This document shows, piece by piece, positions 24,299 to 32,369 of a DNA stretch of 38,051 nt (positions are counted from its first letter, which is position 1; each line of letters begins with the position of its first letter). The DNA is from Deltaproteobacteria bacterium. Lineage in GTDB: Bacteria > Desulfobacterota > Binatia > Bin18. Below the pieces are notes generated by a model. The model ran no database searches. It saw nothing but the letters and a program-made list of their open reading frames with translations, and was not told where the DNA came from. The stretch covers positions 1-38,051 of the forward strand of contig VGTJ01000033.1 in the NCBI GenBank assembly GCA_016874775.1, in the 5' to 3' direction. The position numbers and the translations under genes were made by a program.

Positions 24299-26821
24299 TC
24301 ACTCTTCTACTTTCTTTAGCAGTCGATCTGCAAGGGCTTCTGCGTTTCCCATCGGCTGGCCGGTACGCCAATCGAACATGAGGGCCTTCGCCCGTACCCG
24401 ACTGGTTCCCTCGGTTGGTCCCGGAAGGACCTCAACAATATATTGTCCGTACATTTTCGTGGCTCTCTCTCCGACAGGTCGCTTCCCCGACACCCTTGCA
24501 CGGAGAACTCCACGTGCTGGGGTTGCTACACTGGCAGCTCCAGTTTCTCGTTTCATTAACTCTTTCATCGTCGGAAGCAATTGTTCTGGAGGAACCGACA
24601 CGAGGCGTTCACGGGTAGGGAATTGCGCAGCCTGGGGAACCTGCGAGGAGAGCCGCGCAATCGCACCCGATACGCTTGCGACAGTCCGAGTGGAGGTGCT
24701 CTCACTTTCTCTCACTTCCTGTTCTTCTTCCTTGAGAGGAGCATCTGCTGTAAACAAGGGCGGCGCCTCGACAGCAAGAGAGATCAGCGGCGCCTCAGTA
24801 ATTGCAATAGCGATAGTTTTCTCTTCACCGGCCACAGGTGCCGGAGCATGTCCTTCTGTACCTATGGATTCTGTAGGCCCGGTCGATTCCGTCGGGAGTA
24901 CCGTTTCCGTAGGCGGAGCGGCTGGCGCTGAGACTTCTAGTGCACCGGGACTAGGAACGGGAACAGTGTCAGCAGGGAGCGTGGTAATGGTCGTCGACTC
25001 TGGCGTTCCGGTAACGACAGCCAGCTCTTCCACAGAGTTTCCCTCAGTTGCAGGACTAGCGTTTGTTGCTGCGGTGAGTGGAATTATCGTCGGTGGTTCC
25101 GCTGGTGTCGTCACACTCTCGCTTTTCTCTACGGTGGTATCAGGAGTATCTGTTGATACCACACTCTCGCTATCCGACGACGCGAGAGCCTCACGCTTTT
25201 CTGTAAGAGGAGCGTTCGTCTCAGGAGTCTTCTCATGGACCACGGGAGTCGGAGGTATTGGGGTTGGTACGGTATCCGTGGGTGGTGGGGTTGGAGTGAC
25301 AGCGGTCACCTTTTCCTTTTTGTTTAACAGATTGTTTGCAGGTGTAGCTGTTGTTTTCTCAGGAGACGATGCAGGTAACGCTGGCTTAGGGACTTCCTTT
25401 TTCACTACCGGCTGAGGAGGAGTAACACTCGGCAGCGGAGGAACTGGAATTGAGTCTCGCTCTAGTGATGCTACCGCAGCCGTCGCGGGAGGTTGAGCAG
25501 GTTGAGCAGGCTGGGCAGTAGATTTTTCCGCTGCTAACGAGGGAGAAGACGGTGGAGGGTTCCCTGCTGGCTTTGTCGGAGGAGCTGGAAGATCAGCCTT
25601 TCGTGTCCCTTGTTGCACCGGAATCTCTTTAGTGGTGGAAAGCGGCAAATCAGGAGACGAAGGAGCCTTTGCTACTTGCTGTTGCGGGTCGATCACAATT
25701 GACGACGACGGAATCATTTTTGCCCTTGCAGATACCGACTCTTGCACCTCTTCGGCGAAGGCTTCATCTTCATCCTCAAGCTCGATAACCATCCGTCGTT
25801 CTGGGTTCGACTGCAAACTCCAAAGTCCGAAAAGTGCAACAACAGCGGCGGCGGTAATCAGTCCGAGACCAGAGGTGAATAGCCCATACTTGTTCTCCGT
25901 CCCGTGTCGCCCACTGAGAACAATGGGCGGCAATGACGGCATCGGTCGGCGCTCTTGCGGGACCGACACCACAGGAAAAGGAGTCGTCACAGAAACTTTT
26001 ATTTTAGGTGTCAAGGGTGTGGGTTGATCTGACACTTGCGCCAACAAGGATTCGACCTCCACACTCGGGACAAGCTGTAATGCGCGGGTAAAATACTGCT
26101 TTGCTCGCGCACGTTGTTTGGCTTGCAAGCACTGCGTGCCCACCAGAACGAACAATTCGTGCGCTAATAGCACCTCTTCTGGTGTAAAGTTTCGCCAGCG
26201 ACGCACCTCGGTGAGTGGTTGAGCCAATCCGTGGATACCTGCGCTTTTCACTTTGGCAAGCAAAACATACAATCTGTGAATATGTACTTTTGGTTCTGCT
26301 TCGACGAGTCGGGTCAGATGGACAAGGACCGTTTCATATTCACGACGATGATAATGGAGGAGTGCGAAGAAGCGATTTGCACCAACATGCGTCGGCTCAA
26401 TGGCAATAAGACGCTGATACCAATTCACCGCCTCAGTGTCAGCATGGCTCTTCTCCCACAGGCGTGCTAACAAGCCCATTGCAGCCACATCGTTGGGTTG
26501 TATCTGCAGGGCTTCATTCGCGTAAAGAATTGCGCGCTGATCCTCATTTCGTCTTTCACAGAGCCCAGCTAATAATCGCCACAGATTTGGGTCACGTCGT
26601 TCTCCAGCTTCCTTGACGATGTGATCGAGGAATTCAGGCTGAATTTGACCAAGAGATGGAGCATCAAGAAGCGCTGCCTCAGCTTCAGGGGTCCAACCAG
26701 TTTGCTGTATCGCTGCCAGAGATGCTTCTGCTGCGCGGACAGAGTTCTCCGATCTCTTCAACAATTTTCCTTTTGCTCCCGCAACTTTTCGCGAAAGACC
26801 GTCTGCTGTTGAGTTCGCCAT
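24299..26821 (-). CDS. TPR protein with single TM and long Pro/Thr-rich region
   Basis: About 840 residues from the ATG at 26821 (a frame extension to a TTG at 26848 is less likely; GAGAG-type RBS before the ATG). An N-terminal cytoplasmic part has TPR-like helical pairs (about 80-260; NEALQIQPNDVAAMG, YQRLIAIEPTHVGANR). One TM lies at about 314-337. A long low-complexity segment rich in P, T, E and S follows (about 380-720, with AQPAQPAQPP), then a short folded C-terminus around VLRARVSGKRPVG and VEVLPGPTEGTS. It was not recognised as a named family. The layout resembles inner-membrane proteins that span the periplasm, such as secretion or pilus-associated scaffolds. The antisense frame here is long only because of composition. 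Confidence 0.72.
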   Translation of the reverse strand: MANSTADGLSRKVAGAKGKLLKRSENSVRAAEASLAAIQQTGWTPEAEAALLDAPSLGQIQPEFLDHIVKEAGERRDPNLWRLLAGLCERRNEDQRAILYANEALQIQPNDVAAMGLLARLWEKSHADTEAVNWYQRLIAIEPTHVGANRFFALLHYHRREYETVLVHLTRLVEAEPKVHIHRLYVLLAKVKSAGIHGLAQPLTEVRRWRNFTPEEVLLAHELFVLVGTQCLQAKQRARAKQYFTRALQLVPSVEVESLLAQVSDQPTPLTPKIKVSVTTPFPVVSVPQERRPMPSLPPIVLSGRHGTENKYGLFTSGLGLITAAAVVALFGLWSLQSNPERRMVIELEDEDEAFAEEVQESVSARAKMIPSSSIVIDPQQQVAKAPSSPDLPLSTTKEIPVQQGTRKADLPAPPTKPAGNPPPSSPSLAAEKSTAQPAQPAQPPATAAVASLERDSIPVPPLPSVTPPQPVVKKEVPKPALPASSPEKTTATPANNLLNKKEKVTAVTPTPPPTDTVPTPIPPTPVVHEKTPETNAPLTEKREALASSDSESVVSTDTPDTTVEKSESVTTPAEPPTIIPLTAATNASPATEGNSVEELAVVTGTPESTTITTLPADTVPVPSPGALEVSAPAAPPTETVLPTESTGPTESIGTEGHAPAPVAGEEKTIAIAITEAPLISLAVEAPPLFTADAPLKEEEQEVRESESTSTRTVASVSGAIARLSSQVPQAAQFPTRERLVSVPPEQLLPTMKELMKRETGAASVATPARGVLRARVSGKRPVGERATKMYGQYIVEVLPGPTEGTSRVRAKALMFDWRTGQPMGNAEALADRLLKKVEE

Positions 26822-27163
26822 CACACTTCTCTCATTCGGACGGGACAATGGGAAAAGACATCCTTACGATCTCGAAGTGAGATCCGTGTCTTTCCAACTC
26901 AAGAAAATAAGTGTCTGTGTTTTTCTCGATGCCCCCGACTACACCGAGAACCCCAAGTTTCAGAAAAACCCCCTATAGACCAACGACCGTTATCGGGGAT
27001 TAGTGTACCATAAATTTCTTCTTCAAGTATGAATTTTTCTCTACCACTGCCCTTCAACAGACCAAATAAAAGAGCAATACAGTGGCGAAGGAAGAAGAAG
27101 TAAGGATGGAGAAAAAGCGGGGCGTATCGTTGACGCCCCGCTACAGACTGGAGGAGCGAGCTA
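26822..27163. other. Intergenic region, 342 bp
   Basis: Lies between the cyclase gene end and the TPR gene start, both minus strand. It contains the terminator at 27112-27142 and otherwise no supported gene; short frames here have no coding character. The TPR gene promoter should lie in this stretch, but no convincing -35/-10 pair was seen. Confidence 0.6.
27112..27142 (-). terminator. Rho-independent terminator of the cyclase-family gene
   Basis: On the minus strand a 10-bp perfect stem AGCGGGGCGT / ACGCCCCGCT with a 7-nt loop is followed by a T-run (TTTTT, then C). It lies about 20 nt after the stop codon of the gene ending at 27164. Confidence 0.88.
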
Positions 27164-28117
27164 TTACTTGATCGCTTGTGGATTGACGGGCGATCCGACT
27201 GCTCCAGTGATAGGAAGCGGGGGAGCAACAAACATAAATTCGTACACACCATCTTTGGCACAATCAGCAGCAATTCCCTCAAGGTCAAAAATTTCCCCGA
27301 CTAACATGCCCGCATGGACAATGAGAATCATATGTAGAGGTTGGAAGATTTCCGGGGTCTCGTTGGGAATGACTTCTGTCCCCCAGGTATCAGTCGCATA
27401 TCCAGCGACTTGCTTTTCGCATAACCACGATGCGCAAGCCACTCCTAAACCTGGCGCTGGACCGCCACTGTAATCTCCCCAACTCCCACGTGAACGAACC
27501 TGGCCAATCTGGCCAGTGCGGATGATGACGATGTCGCCTTTACCGACGCTAACTTTACCCATAGCCGCAGCGCCATCGAGATCGGCGGGGTAAATGGCTT
27601 CACCTGGATCAAGCCACTGTTTGCTCTTGTAACGGGGAATGTCGAGTAAAACACCACGAGTAATAATCTTGTTGGTGGCGTTTTCGATGCCGTTCTTCTT
27701 GGCTCCACTGCTCGTCACTTCAGCCGCAGAATAGCCATTGTACATCTTGTCTTCGTACATGATGTGCGACAGTGCATCCCATTGGGTCGCGCACTGTAAT
27801 GGCATCGTCACCGCATCGTCAGAGTAGCGAATGTTCGGTAGATGGTTTTGCGCACCAGCAACGACATCGCAGCCGTCTTGTAACATGAAATGAATAGGAT
27901 TGAAGCGCCCGAACGAACCAGTTTGTGGCCCTTTGTCATCGAACGGAATAGCGAGCGAGATCGTTTTTCCTTGTTTCACGAGCTTCGCAGCTTCGACAAC
28001 TTTTTCTGGTGTGATGTAATTGAGCGTACCGATCTGATCATTCTGTCCCCATTTACCCCAGTTTTTGTACCTCAGCGCAAGTGCTTTCACTTGGTCGAGT
28101 GTGTATTTTTCTGGCAT
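27164..28117 (-). CDS. Cyclase family protein (kynurenine formamidase-like metal hydrolase)
   Basis: About 317 residues of the putative cyclase family (PF04199). It has an N-terminal YKNWGKWGQNDQIGTLNYI opening, the ISLAIPFD strand, the metal-site region QCATQWDALSHIMYEDKMY (the subgroup's equivalent of HxGTHxDxPxH), RGVLLDIPRY, and GDIVIIRTGQIG with the distal LIVHAGMLVGEIFDLE end. Members hydrolyse amide or ester bonds of small metabolites using divalent metal; this longer subgroup has unknown substrates. The start ATG at 28117 is set by AAGGAGG 7 nt upstream; the frame extending to 28168 is rejected. It is followed by a strong terminator and stands alone downstream of fmt. Confidence 0.85.
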   Translation of the reverse strand: MPEKYTLDQVKALALRYKNWGKWGQNDQIGTLNYITPEKVVEAAKLVKQGKTISLAIPFDDKGPQTGSFGRFNPIHFMLQDGCDVVAGAQNHLPNIRYSDDAVTMPLQCATQWDALSHIMYEDKMYNGYSAAEVTSSGAKKNGIENATNKIITRGVLLDIPRYKSKQWLDPGEAIYPADLDGAAAMGKVSVGKGDIVIIRTGQIGQVRSRGSWGDYSGGPAPGLGVACASWLCEKQVAGYATDTWGTEVIPNETPEIFQPLHMILIVHAGMLVGEIFDLEGIAADCAKDGVYEFMFVAPPLPITGAVGSPVNPQAIK

Positions 28118-28177
28118 AGCGCACCTCCTTCTCGCCTCGTCTTTCCACATACAGCAGTGACTCGTCAACTCCGTGAG

Positions 28178-29116
28178 TTAATTCCCAAGAATCAGCCCCG
28201 GCGAGAGCGGGTATCCTCGCAGAAAGTCTTGAATCGGTAATCGTTTCTTACCCTCGAGTTGCACCTCAGTGAGGATCAGCGCGCCGGCGCCTGTTGCAAT
28301 GATAGGACCGATAGGAGTCACTTCGATAATCGAGCCTGGAGCAAGAGAGGTGCTTCGGGCTTGCAGTTCGACTTGAGCAGCAAAAACTTTTAGCAGTTTC
28401 CCATTGACGGTCGTATACGCTGATGGCCACGGATTGAAGGCGCGGATGTGTCGTTCGATAACCACCGCCTCGCGGCTCCAGTCAATGCGGCCATTTTCTT
28501 TCGTGATGAGCGGAGCGTAGGTGACCCCGGCTTCGTTTTGTGGACGTGCAGGCAGTTGTCCTTGCTTCAAGAGTTGCAGCGCCTCAGTGAGCGCTACGGC
28601 TCCAAGCCGAGCAAGCTTGTCATGCAAGCTGCCACCAGTGTCATGGGCGGTAATCGCAATTACCTTTTGTAGCAAGATATCGCCCGAATCCATCTGTTCG
28701 CTGATACGCATGATAGTGATGCCGGTCTCGGTTTCCCCTCGTGCGATGGCCCATTGAATAGGGCCCGCCCCTCGGTATTTCGGGAGGAGCGAGGCATGGA
28801 CGTTGATGCATCCGCGAGGTGGAAGGTCGAGAATCGAGTTCGGCAGGATTTTGCCGTAGGCGGCAACAACAATGAGGTCTGGCTGCCAGGCCTGGAGTTG
28901 TTCAAGAACTCCAGGGACACGAAGCTTCGTCGGCTGGAAAACTGGAAGACCTTGCGACTCGGCTAATATCTTTACTGGCGGCGCGTGCATAGCCATGCCA
29001 CGACCCGAAGGTTGATCAGGCTGAGTGAAAACGCCAACAACCGGGTCGCCGCTCTCAATCAACGCTTGTAAAGACGGCACGGCGAAGTCGGGCGTACCCA
29101 TGAAGACGAGACGCAT
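28178..29116 (-). CDS. fmt: Methionyl-tRNA formyltransferase
   Basis: A 312-residue enzyme that formylates Met-tRNAfMet with 10-formyl-THF. Start MRLVFMGTPDFAVPSL; catalytic triad visible as N105 and H107 in INVHASLLPKYRGAGPIQWA and D146 in MDSGDIL. The C-terminal OB-like domain is present (RAFNPWPSAYT through the GSIIEVTPIGPIIATG region). Normal length. It lies downstream of def and priA on the same strand. A 112-nt AT-rich gap with an inverted repeat separates it from def, and no Shine-Dalgarno is obvious before the ATG. Essential-type housekeeping gene. Confidence 0.95.
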   Translation of the reverse strand: MRLVFMGTPDFAVPSLQALIESGDPVVGVFTQPDQPSGRGMAMHAPPVKILAESQGLPVFQPTKLRVPGVLEQLQAWQPDLIVVAAYGKILPNSILDLPPRGCINVHASLLPKYRGAGPIQWAIARGETETGITIMRISEQMDSGDILLQKVIAITAHDTGGSLHDKLARLGAVALTEALQLLKQGQLPARPQNEAGVTYAPLITKENGRIDWSREAVVIERHIRAFNPWPSAYTTVNGKLLKVFAAQVELQARSTSLAPGSIIEVTPIGPIIATGAGALILTEVQLEGKKRLPIQDFLRGYPLSPGLILGN

Positions 29117-29119
29117 AGC

Positions 29120-29209
29120 GAATGAAAAATTAAAAATGAAAAATTAAAAATGTAGAATGGAGGAACGTAAGCACTGTGTTCGTCATGTGTCATTTCTCAT
29201 TTTTCATTC
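29120..29209. repeat. AT-rich inverted repeat between def and fmt
   Basis: GAATGAAAAAT (29120-29130) and ATTTTTCATTC (29199-29209) are perfect 11-bp complements. A direct repeat of ATGAAAAATTAAAA occurs within the left arm region. It fills most of the def-fmt gap. Confidence 0.6.
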
Positions 29210-29228
29210 TTCATTGGCCTCATAGGGG

Positions 29229-29771
29229 TTAGATCGCGGCTGATTTTTTGGGCGACGGCTCAAGCGGTCGCCCTTCACGCAACAGCTTGTTCACCCGTCT
29301 AGCGTAGAGTTCTTTTTTCAGACGACTAATACGATCAATGAATAACTTGCCATCAAGGTGATCAAGTTCATGCTGAAGAGCGACGGCAAAGAGTTCTTCC
29401 GCTTGGAGAACAATTTCTTTCTCATCCGGGGTCCAGGCTTTGACCTCAACCTTTGCCGAACGCTTGACCTCCGCAGTGTAGTCGATAACGCTCAAACATC
29501 CTTCTTCCCAGATAACCTCTCCTTCACGAGCAGTGATGACGGGGTTAATAAGCTTGATAAGATCCTTCCCTGGTTCTTCGTGATTGACATCAAGCACGAT
29601 AATACGCTGCGGAATACCAAGCTGCACCGCAGCAAGGCCAATCCCTGGAGCATCGTACATCGTTTGTACCATGTCATCGACCAGTTGCACGAGATTTCCG
29701 GTGATGTTCTCTACTGGTCCGGCAAGTTGTTTGAGGCGCGGGTCAGGATAGTGAAGAATTTCTCTGATCAT
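29229..29771 (-). CDS. def: Peptide deformylase
   Basis: About 180 residues starting MIREILHYPDPRLK. All three PDF motifs are intact: GIGLAAVQ (43-50), EGCLS (90-94, Cys metal ligand) and HELDH (134-138, two His ligands and catalytic Glu). It removes the N-formyl group from nascent proteins, acting opposite to fmt downstream. A frame extension to 29897 overlaps priA and is rejected; the ATG at 29771 lies 7 nt after the priA stop, with AGG at the junction, suggesting coupled translation. Cytoplasmic, ribosome-associated. Confidence 0.95.
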   Translation of the reverse strand: MIREILHYPDPRLKQLAGPVENITGNLVQLVDDMVQTMYDAPGIGLAAVQLGIPQRIIVLDVNHEEPGKDLIKLINPVITAREGEVIWEEGCLSVIDYTAEVKRSAKVEVKAWTPDEKEIVLQAEELFAVALQHELDHLDGKLFIDRISRLKKELYARRVNKLLREGRPLEPSPKKSAAI

Positions 29772-29778
29772 GTTCGAC

Positions 29779-32115
29779 CTATAACATGTCGTACGGATCA
29801 ACATCAACGACGAGACGCACGCCAGCAGCACGAATTTGTTGCCGTAATTCTTCAGCGGTTTTTCGTACGATAGCGTGTAAGGTGCGGCGATCTCCACCTT
29901 TGATCAACACATGCCAACGTTCTCGTCCGTTCAGACGTTCGAGCGGCGCAGGAGCGGGCCCAAGTATAAGAGGGAGGTCACCTTGTATTCCTTGCATATT
30001 CGCAACTAGGTGCTCAGTCACCTTCTCCACAGAGTCCCTGACCTTTTCTCCATCTCGTCCTTCACAGCGAATACACACGATGCGGACAAATGGCGGGTAT
30101 CCAAGTTGTTTGCGATAGCGGAGTTCGTGCGTCGCAAAGTGGAGAAAATCCTGGCGGGCAGCAAGTCGAACACTATAATGCTGGGGGAGATAGGTCTGAA
30201 GAATCACGCGACCACTTTCACTCCCCCGCCCTGCCCGCCCAGCAACTTGCGTCAACACTTGAAAGGTCCGCTCAGCCGCACGAAAATCTGGAAAGTGAAG
30301 AGAACTGTCTGCACGTAACACTCCGACCAGTGTCACCCCTGGCACGTCATGTCCCTTAGCAACCATCTGTGTCCCGATGAGCACATCGAACTCATGTGCT
30401 CGCCAGGCTTTAATGATGCGGCCGAGGGACCCGCGACGGCTCACACTATCACGGTCTAATCGCGCGGTTCTGGCCTCGGGAAGAAAGCGGCGTAATGCCT
30501 CTTCTACTTGCTCAGTGCCAAATCCCGTACCGGTAAGGGAAGATTCTTGACAGGTAGGACACTGATCGAACGCTGGCTGAGCAAAACCACAGTAATGACA
30601 ACGCAACATGCGACCCTTGAGGTGAAAGGTGAGCGTTACGCTACACTGCTTACAGGAGACAACGTCTCCACACACTCGACACTGCAAGTAGTTCGCGTAC
30701 CCACGACGGTTGACGAACAGCAAGCTCTGCTTGCCAGCCTGGTAGTTCTCGACGATAGCTTGCCTCAGCAGTGGGGAGAAGATGGCATCTCCCCCTTCGT
30801 GTAGCCGTTCTTTCTTCAGATCAACGATATCAATCGTCGGCAGCAGACGCGATTCGACTCGTTCAGGTAGGGTTAGTATTGTGTAGCGCGCGGTTTGTCC
30901 GTTGACATAACTCTCAAGCGATGGCGTCGCTGATCCGAGAATGACAGGACAGGACACAAGTTGCCCGCGCATCACAGCGAGGTCGCGTGCATTATAGCGT
31001 ACGCCATCTTGCTGTTTGTAGGCAGCGTCATGCTCCTCATCGACAATGACAAGTCCGAGTTGCTGCATTGGCGCAAATACCGCAGAGCGTACTCCCACAA
31101 CAACTCGCGCTTCTCCTCGTGCAATCCGTCTCCACTCAGCCCAGCGCGCACTTGCAACCAGGCCACTATGCAACACTGCTACCTGCGCACCAAAACGTTG
31201 CTCAACTCTTTCGACTAACTGCGATGTCAGTGCAATCTCTGGAACGAGCAGGAGCACACTTTTCCCTGTCTCAACGACTTGCTGCGCAGCTTGGAGATAC
31301 ACTTCAGTTTTTCCACTGCCCGTTACGCCATACAACAAGAACGTCTGAAAGCGTGCCGCACGTACAGCAGCATGAATCTCTTCTAGTGCGCGCGTTTGCG
31401 CGTCAGACAGAACGAGTGCAGTCTCTGTGTCTGCATCTTCGTCAACAACAGCATGCTGCACTATCTCCACTTGCGGAGAGCGGCGACGCTGAGGCAAATG
31501 CTCGCGAACTTCGACAATACCGTTCGCTTCAAGACGCTGAAGAACTTTGCTCACATTAAGGGACGAAAAATGCCGCTTAAGCATTTTCGTCGTCACCCGA
31601 ACTTTTGTATGAAGGAATGCGACAACTTCCTGTTCAGTAGCGGAGAGTTCACTGAGTGCCGGATTCTCTTCACCTGGAGTAGGCATGGTTTCCGTAGTCA
31701 CACCCCGAGATTTTTTCTCTCTCTTTGTTTTCGTAAGCTTGACGATTCGATCACTCTCACTGCGTAATCCGCTAGGGAGTATCGTACTCAACATCTCGCC
31801 AAGTGAAGTGAGGTAGTAACTTGCACTCCATCGCCATAGGCGCATCATGTCTTCAGAAAAAACAATGTCTTCTTCAACTATATCAAGAATATCCTTTATG
31901 TTTTTTCCTTTGAGTGTATCGACTGAGGGCAGGAGAGCAGTTACAATTCCCGTTGTTTTTCTGCTACCTACAGGAACAATTACACACGCTCCTAGAGTTA
32001 TTCGTGGCGTGAGAGATTCAGGTACATGGTAGGTCAATTCACCAGTAGAAACAGTCGAAAAAGGCAGTGCGACCGCAGCAAAAAGTGGCAAAGAAGTTTT
32101 TTCCGAATTTAACAT
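29779..32115 (-). CDS. priA: Primosomal protein N' (replication restart helicase PriA)
   Basis: A 778-residue superfamily 2 helicase. An N-terminal 3'-DNA-binding domain is followed by Walker A GVTGSGKTEVY, the DEEH box VDEEHDAAYKQQ with aromatic-rich loop QQDGVRYNARD, and GSATPSLES (motif III). A zinc-binding insertion has four CxxC pairs (CRVCG, CKQC, CHYCG, CPTC). Motif VI is seen around QVAGRAGRG, and a C-terminal domain completes it. It reloads the replisome at stalled forks. It starts at 32115, 65 bp from the divergent pilM start, and heads the priA-def-fmt group. Confidence 0.96.
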   Translation of the reverse strand: MLNSEKTSLPLFAAVALPFSTVSTGELTYHVPESLTPRITLGACVIVPVGSRKTTGIVTALLPSVDTLKGKNIKDILDIVEEDIVFSEDMMRLWRWSASYYLTSLGEMLSTILPSGLRSESDRIVKLTKTKREKKSRGVTTETMPTPGEENPALSELSATEQEVVAFLHTKVRVTTKMLKRHFSSLNVSKVLQRLEANGIVEVREHLPQRRRSPQVEIVQHAVVDEDADTETALVLSDAQTRALEEIHAAVRAARFQTFLLYGVTGSGKTEVYLQAAQQVVETGKSVLLLVPEIALTSQLVERVEQRFGAQVAVLHSGLVASARWAEWRRIARGEARVVVGVRSAVFAPMQQLGLVIVDEEHDAAYKQQDGVRYNARDLAVMRGQLVSCPVILGSATPSLESYVNGQTARYTILTLPERVESRLLPTIDIVDLKKERLHEGGDAIFSPLLRQAIVENYQAGKQSLLFVNRRGYANYLQCRVCGDVVSCKQCSVTLTFHLKGRMLRCHYCGFAQPAFDQCPTCQESSLTGTGFGTEQVEEALRRFLPEARTARLDRDSVSRRGSLGRIIKAWRAHEFDVLIGTQMVAKGHDVPGVTLVGVLRADSSLHFPDFRAAERTFQVLTQVAGRAGRGSESGRVILQTYLPQHYSVRLAARQDFLHFATHELRYRKQLGYPPFVRIVCIRCEGRDGEKVRDSVEKVTEHLVANMQGIQGDLPLILGPAPAPLERLNGRERWHVLIKGGDRRTLHAIVRKTAEELRQQIRAAGVRLVVDVDPYDML

Positions 32116-32144
32116 TTGACAAATTGCTTTGCTTATTGCATAGT
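32116..32144 (+). promoter_or_regulatory. Putative sigma70 promoter for the pil/aro side
   Basis: TTGACA at 32116-32121 is followed after 17 bp by CATAGT (4 of 6 to TATAAT) at 32139-32144, in the 65-bp gap between priA and the pilM start. A second TTGACA occurs just before the pilM ATG. Visual match only. Confidence 0.4.
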
Positions 32145-32180
32145 AAGTATTCGAAATACATTGATTGTTGACAAATAACT

Positions 32181-32369
32181 ATGGCGTCCGCAAGCAAAAG
32201 TATTTTTGGGTCCCTTCTCTCGTTTCTTCCATTCGGGGATAAAAGCTATCTGACCCTCGATATTGGTTCAAGTTCTGTAAAAATGCTCGAGGTGAAGGGA
32301 AGAGGGAATTCCCTCCGTGTCCTAAAGGCAGGGATCGTCCCCCTTGTTGAAAATGCCGTACAGATGTAG
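32181..32369 (+). pseudogene. pilM: PilM, N-terminal fragment (61 codons)
   Basis: The open frame gives 62 residues. After a short leader, LTLDIGSSSVKMLEVKG is the actin-like phosphate-1 motif of PilM, the cytoplasmic pilus platform ATPase of type IV pili, and GIVPLVENAV continues the first beta sheet as in PilM. PilM is normally about 350 residues. Here the frame stops at TAG (32367-32369) immediately after a junction at about 32360-32363, where sequence switches to PilQ in another phase. The product cannot bind ATP or PilN. The start lacks a good Shine-Dalgarno. pilN, pilO and pilP are missing from the window. Confidence 0.8.
32357..32366. other. Deletion or misjoin junction between pilM and pilQ
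   Basis: PilM-like codons end at about GCC GTA CAG; PilQ-like codons begin at GAT GTA GTA CTC in frame 2. The PilQ frame has a stop (TGA) just upstream at 32348, within the pilM side, so the two parts are out of phase. Confidence 0.75.

Noticed and set aside
24243-25415. Long plus-strand frame (390 codons) rich in G, S, T and V
   Set aside because: Antisense to the Pro/Thr-rich part of the minus-strand TPR protein; its open state follows from skewed codon composition, and it starts inside the palindromic repeat.
29358-29873. Plus-strand frame of 171 codons
   Set aside because: Antisense to def and priA, which are unambiguous.
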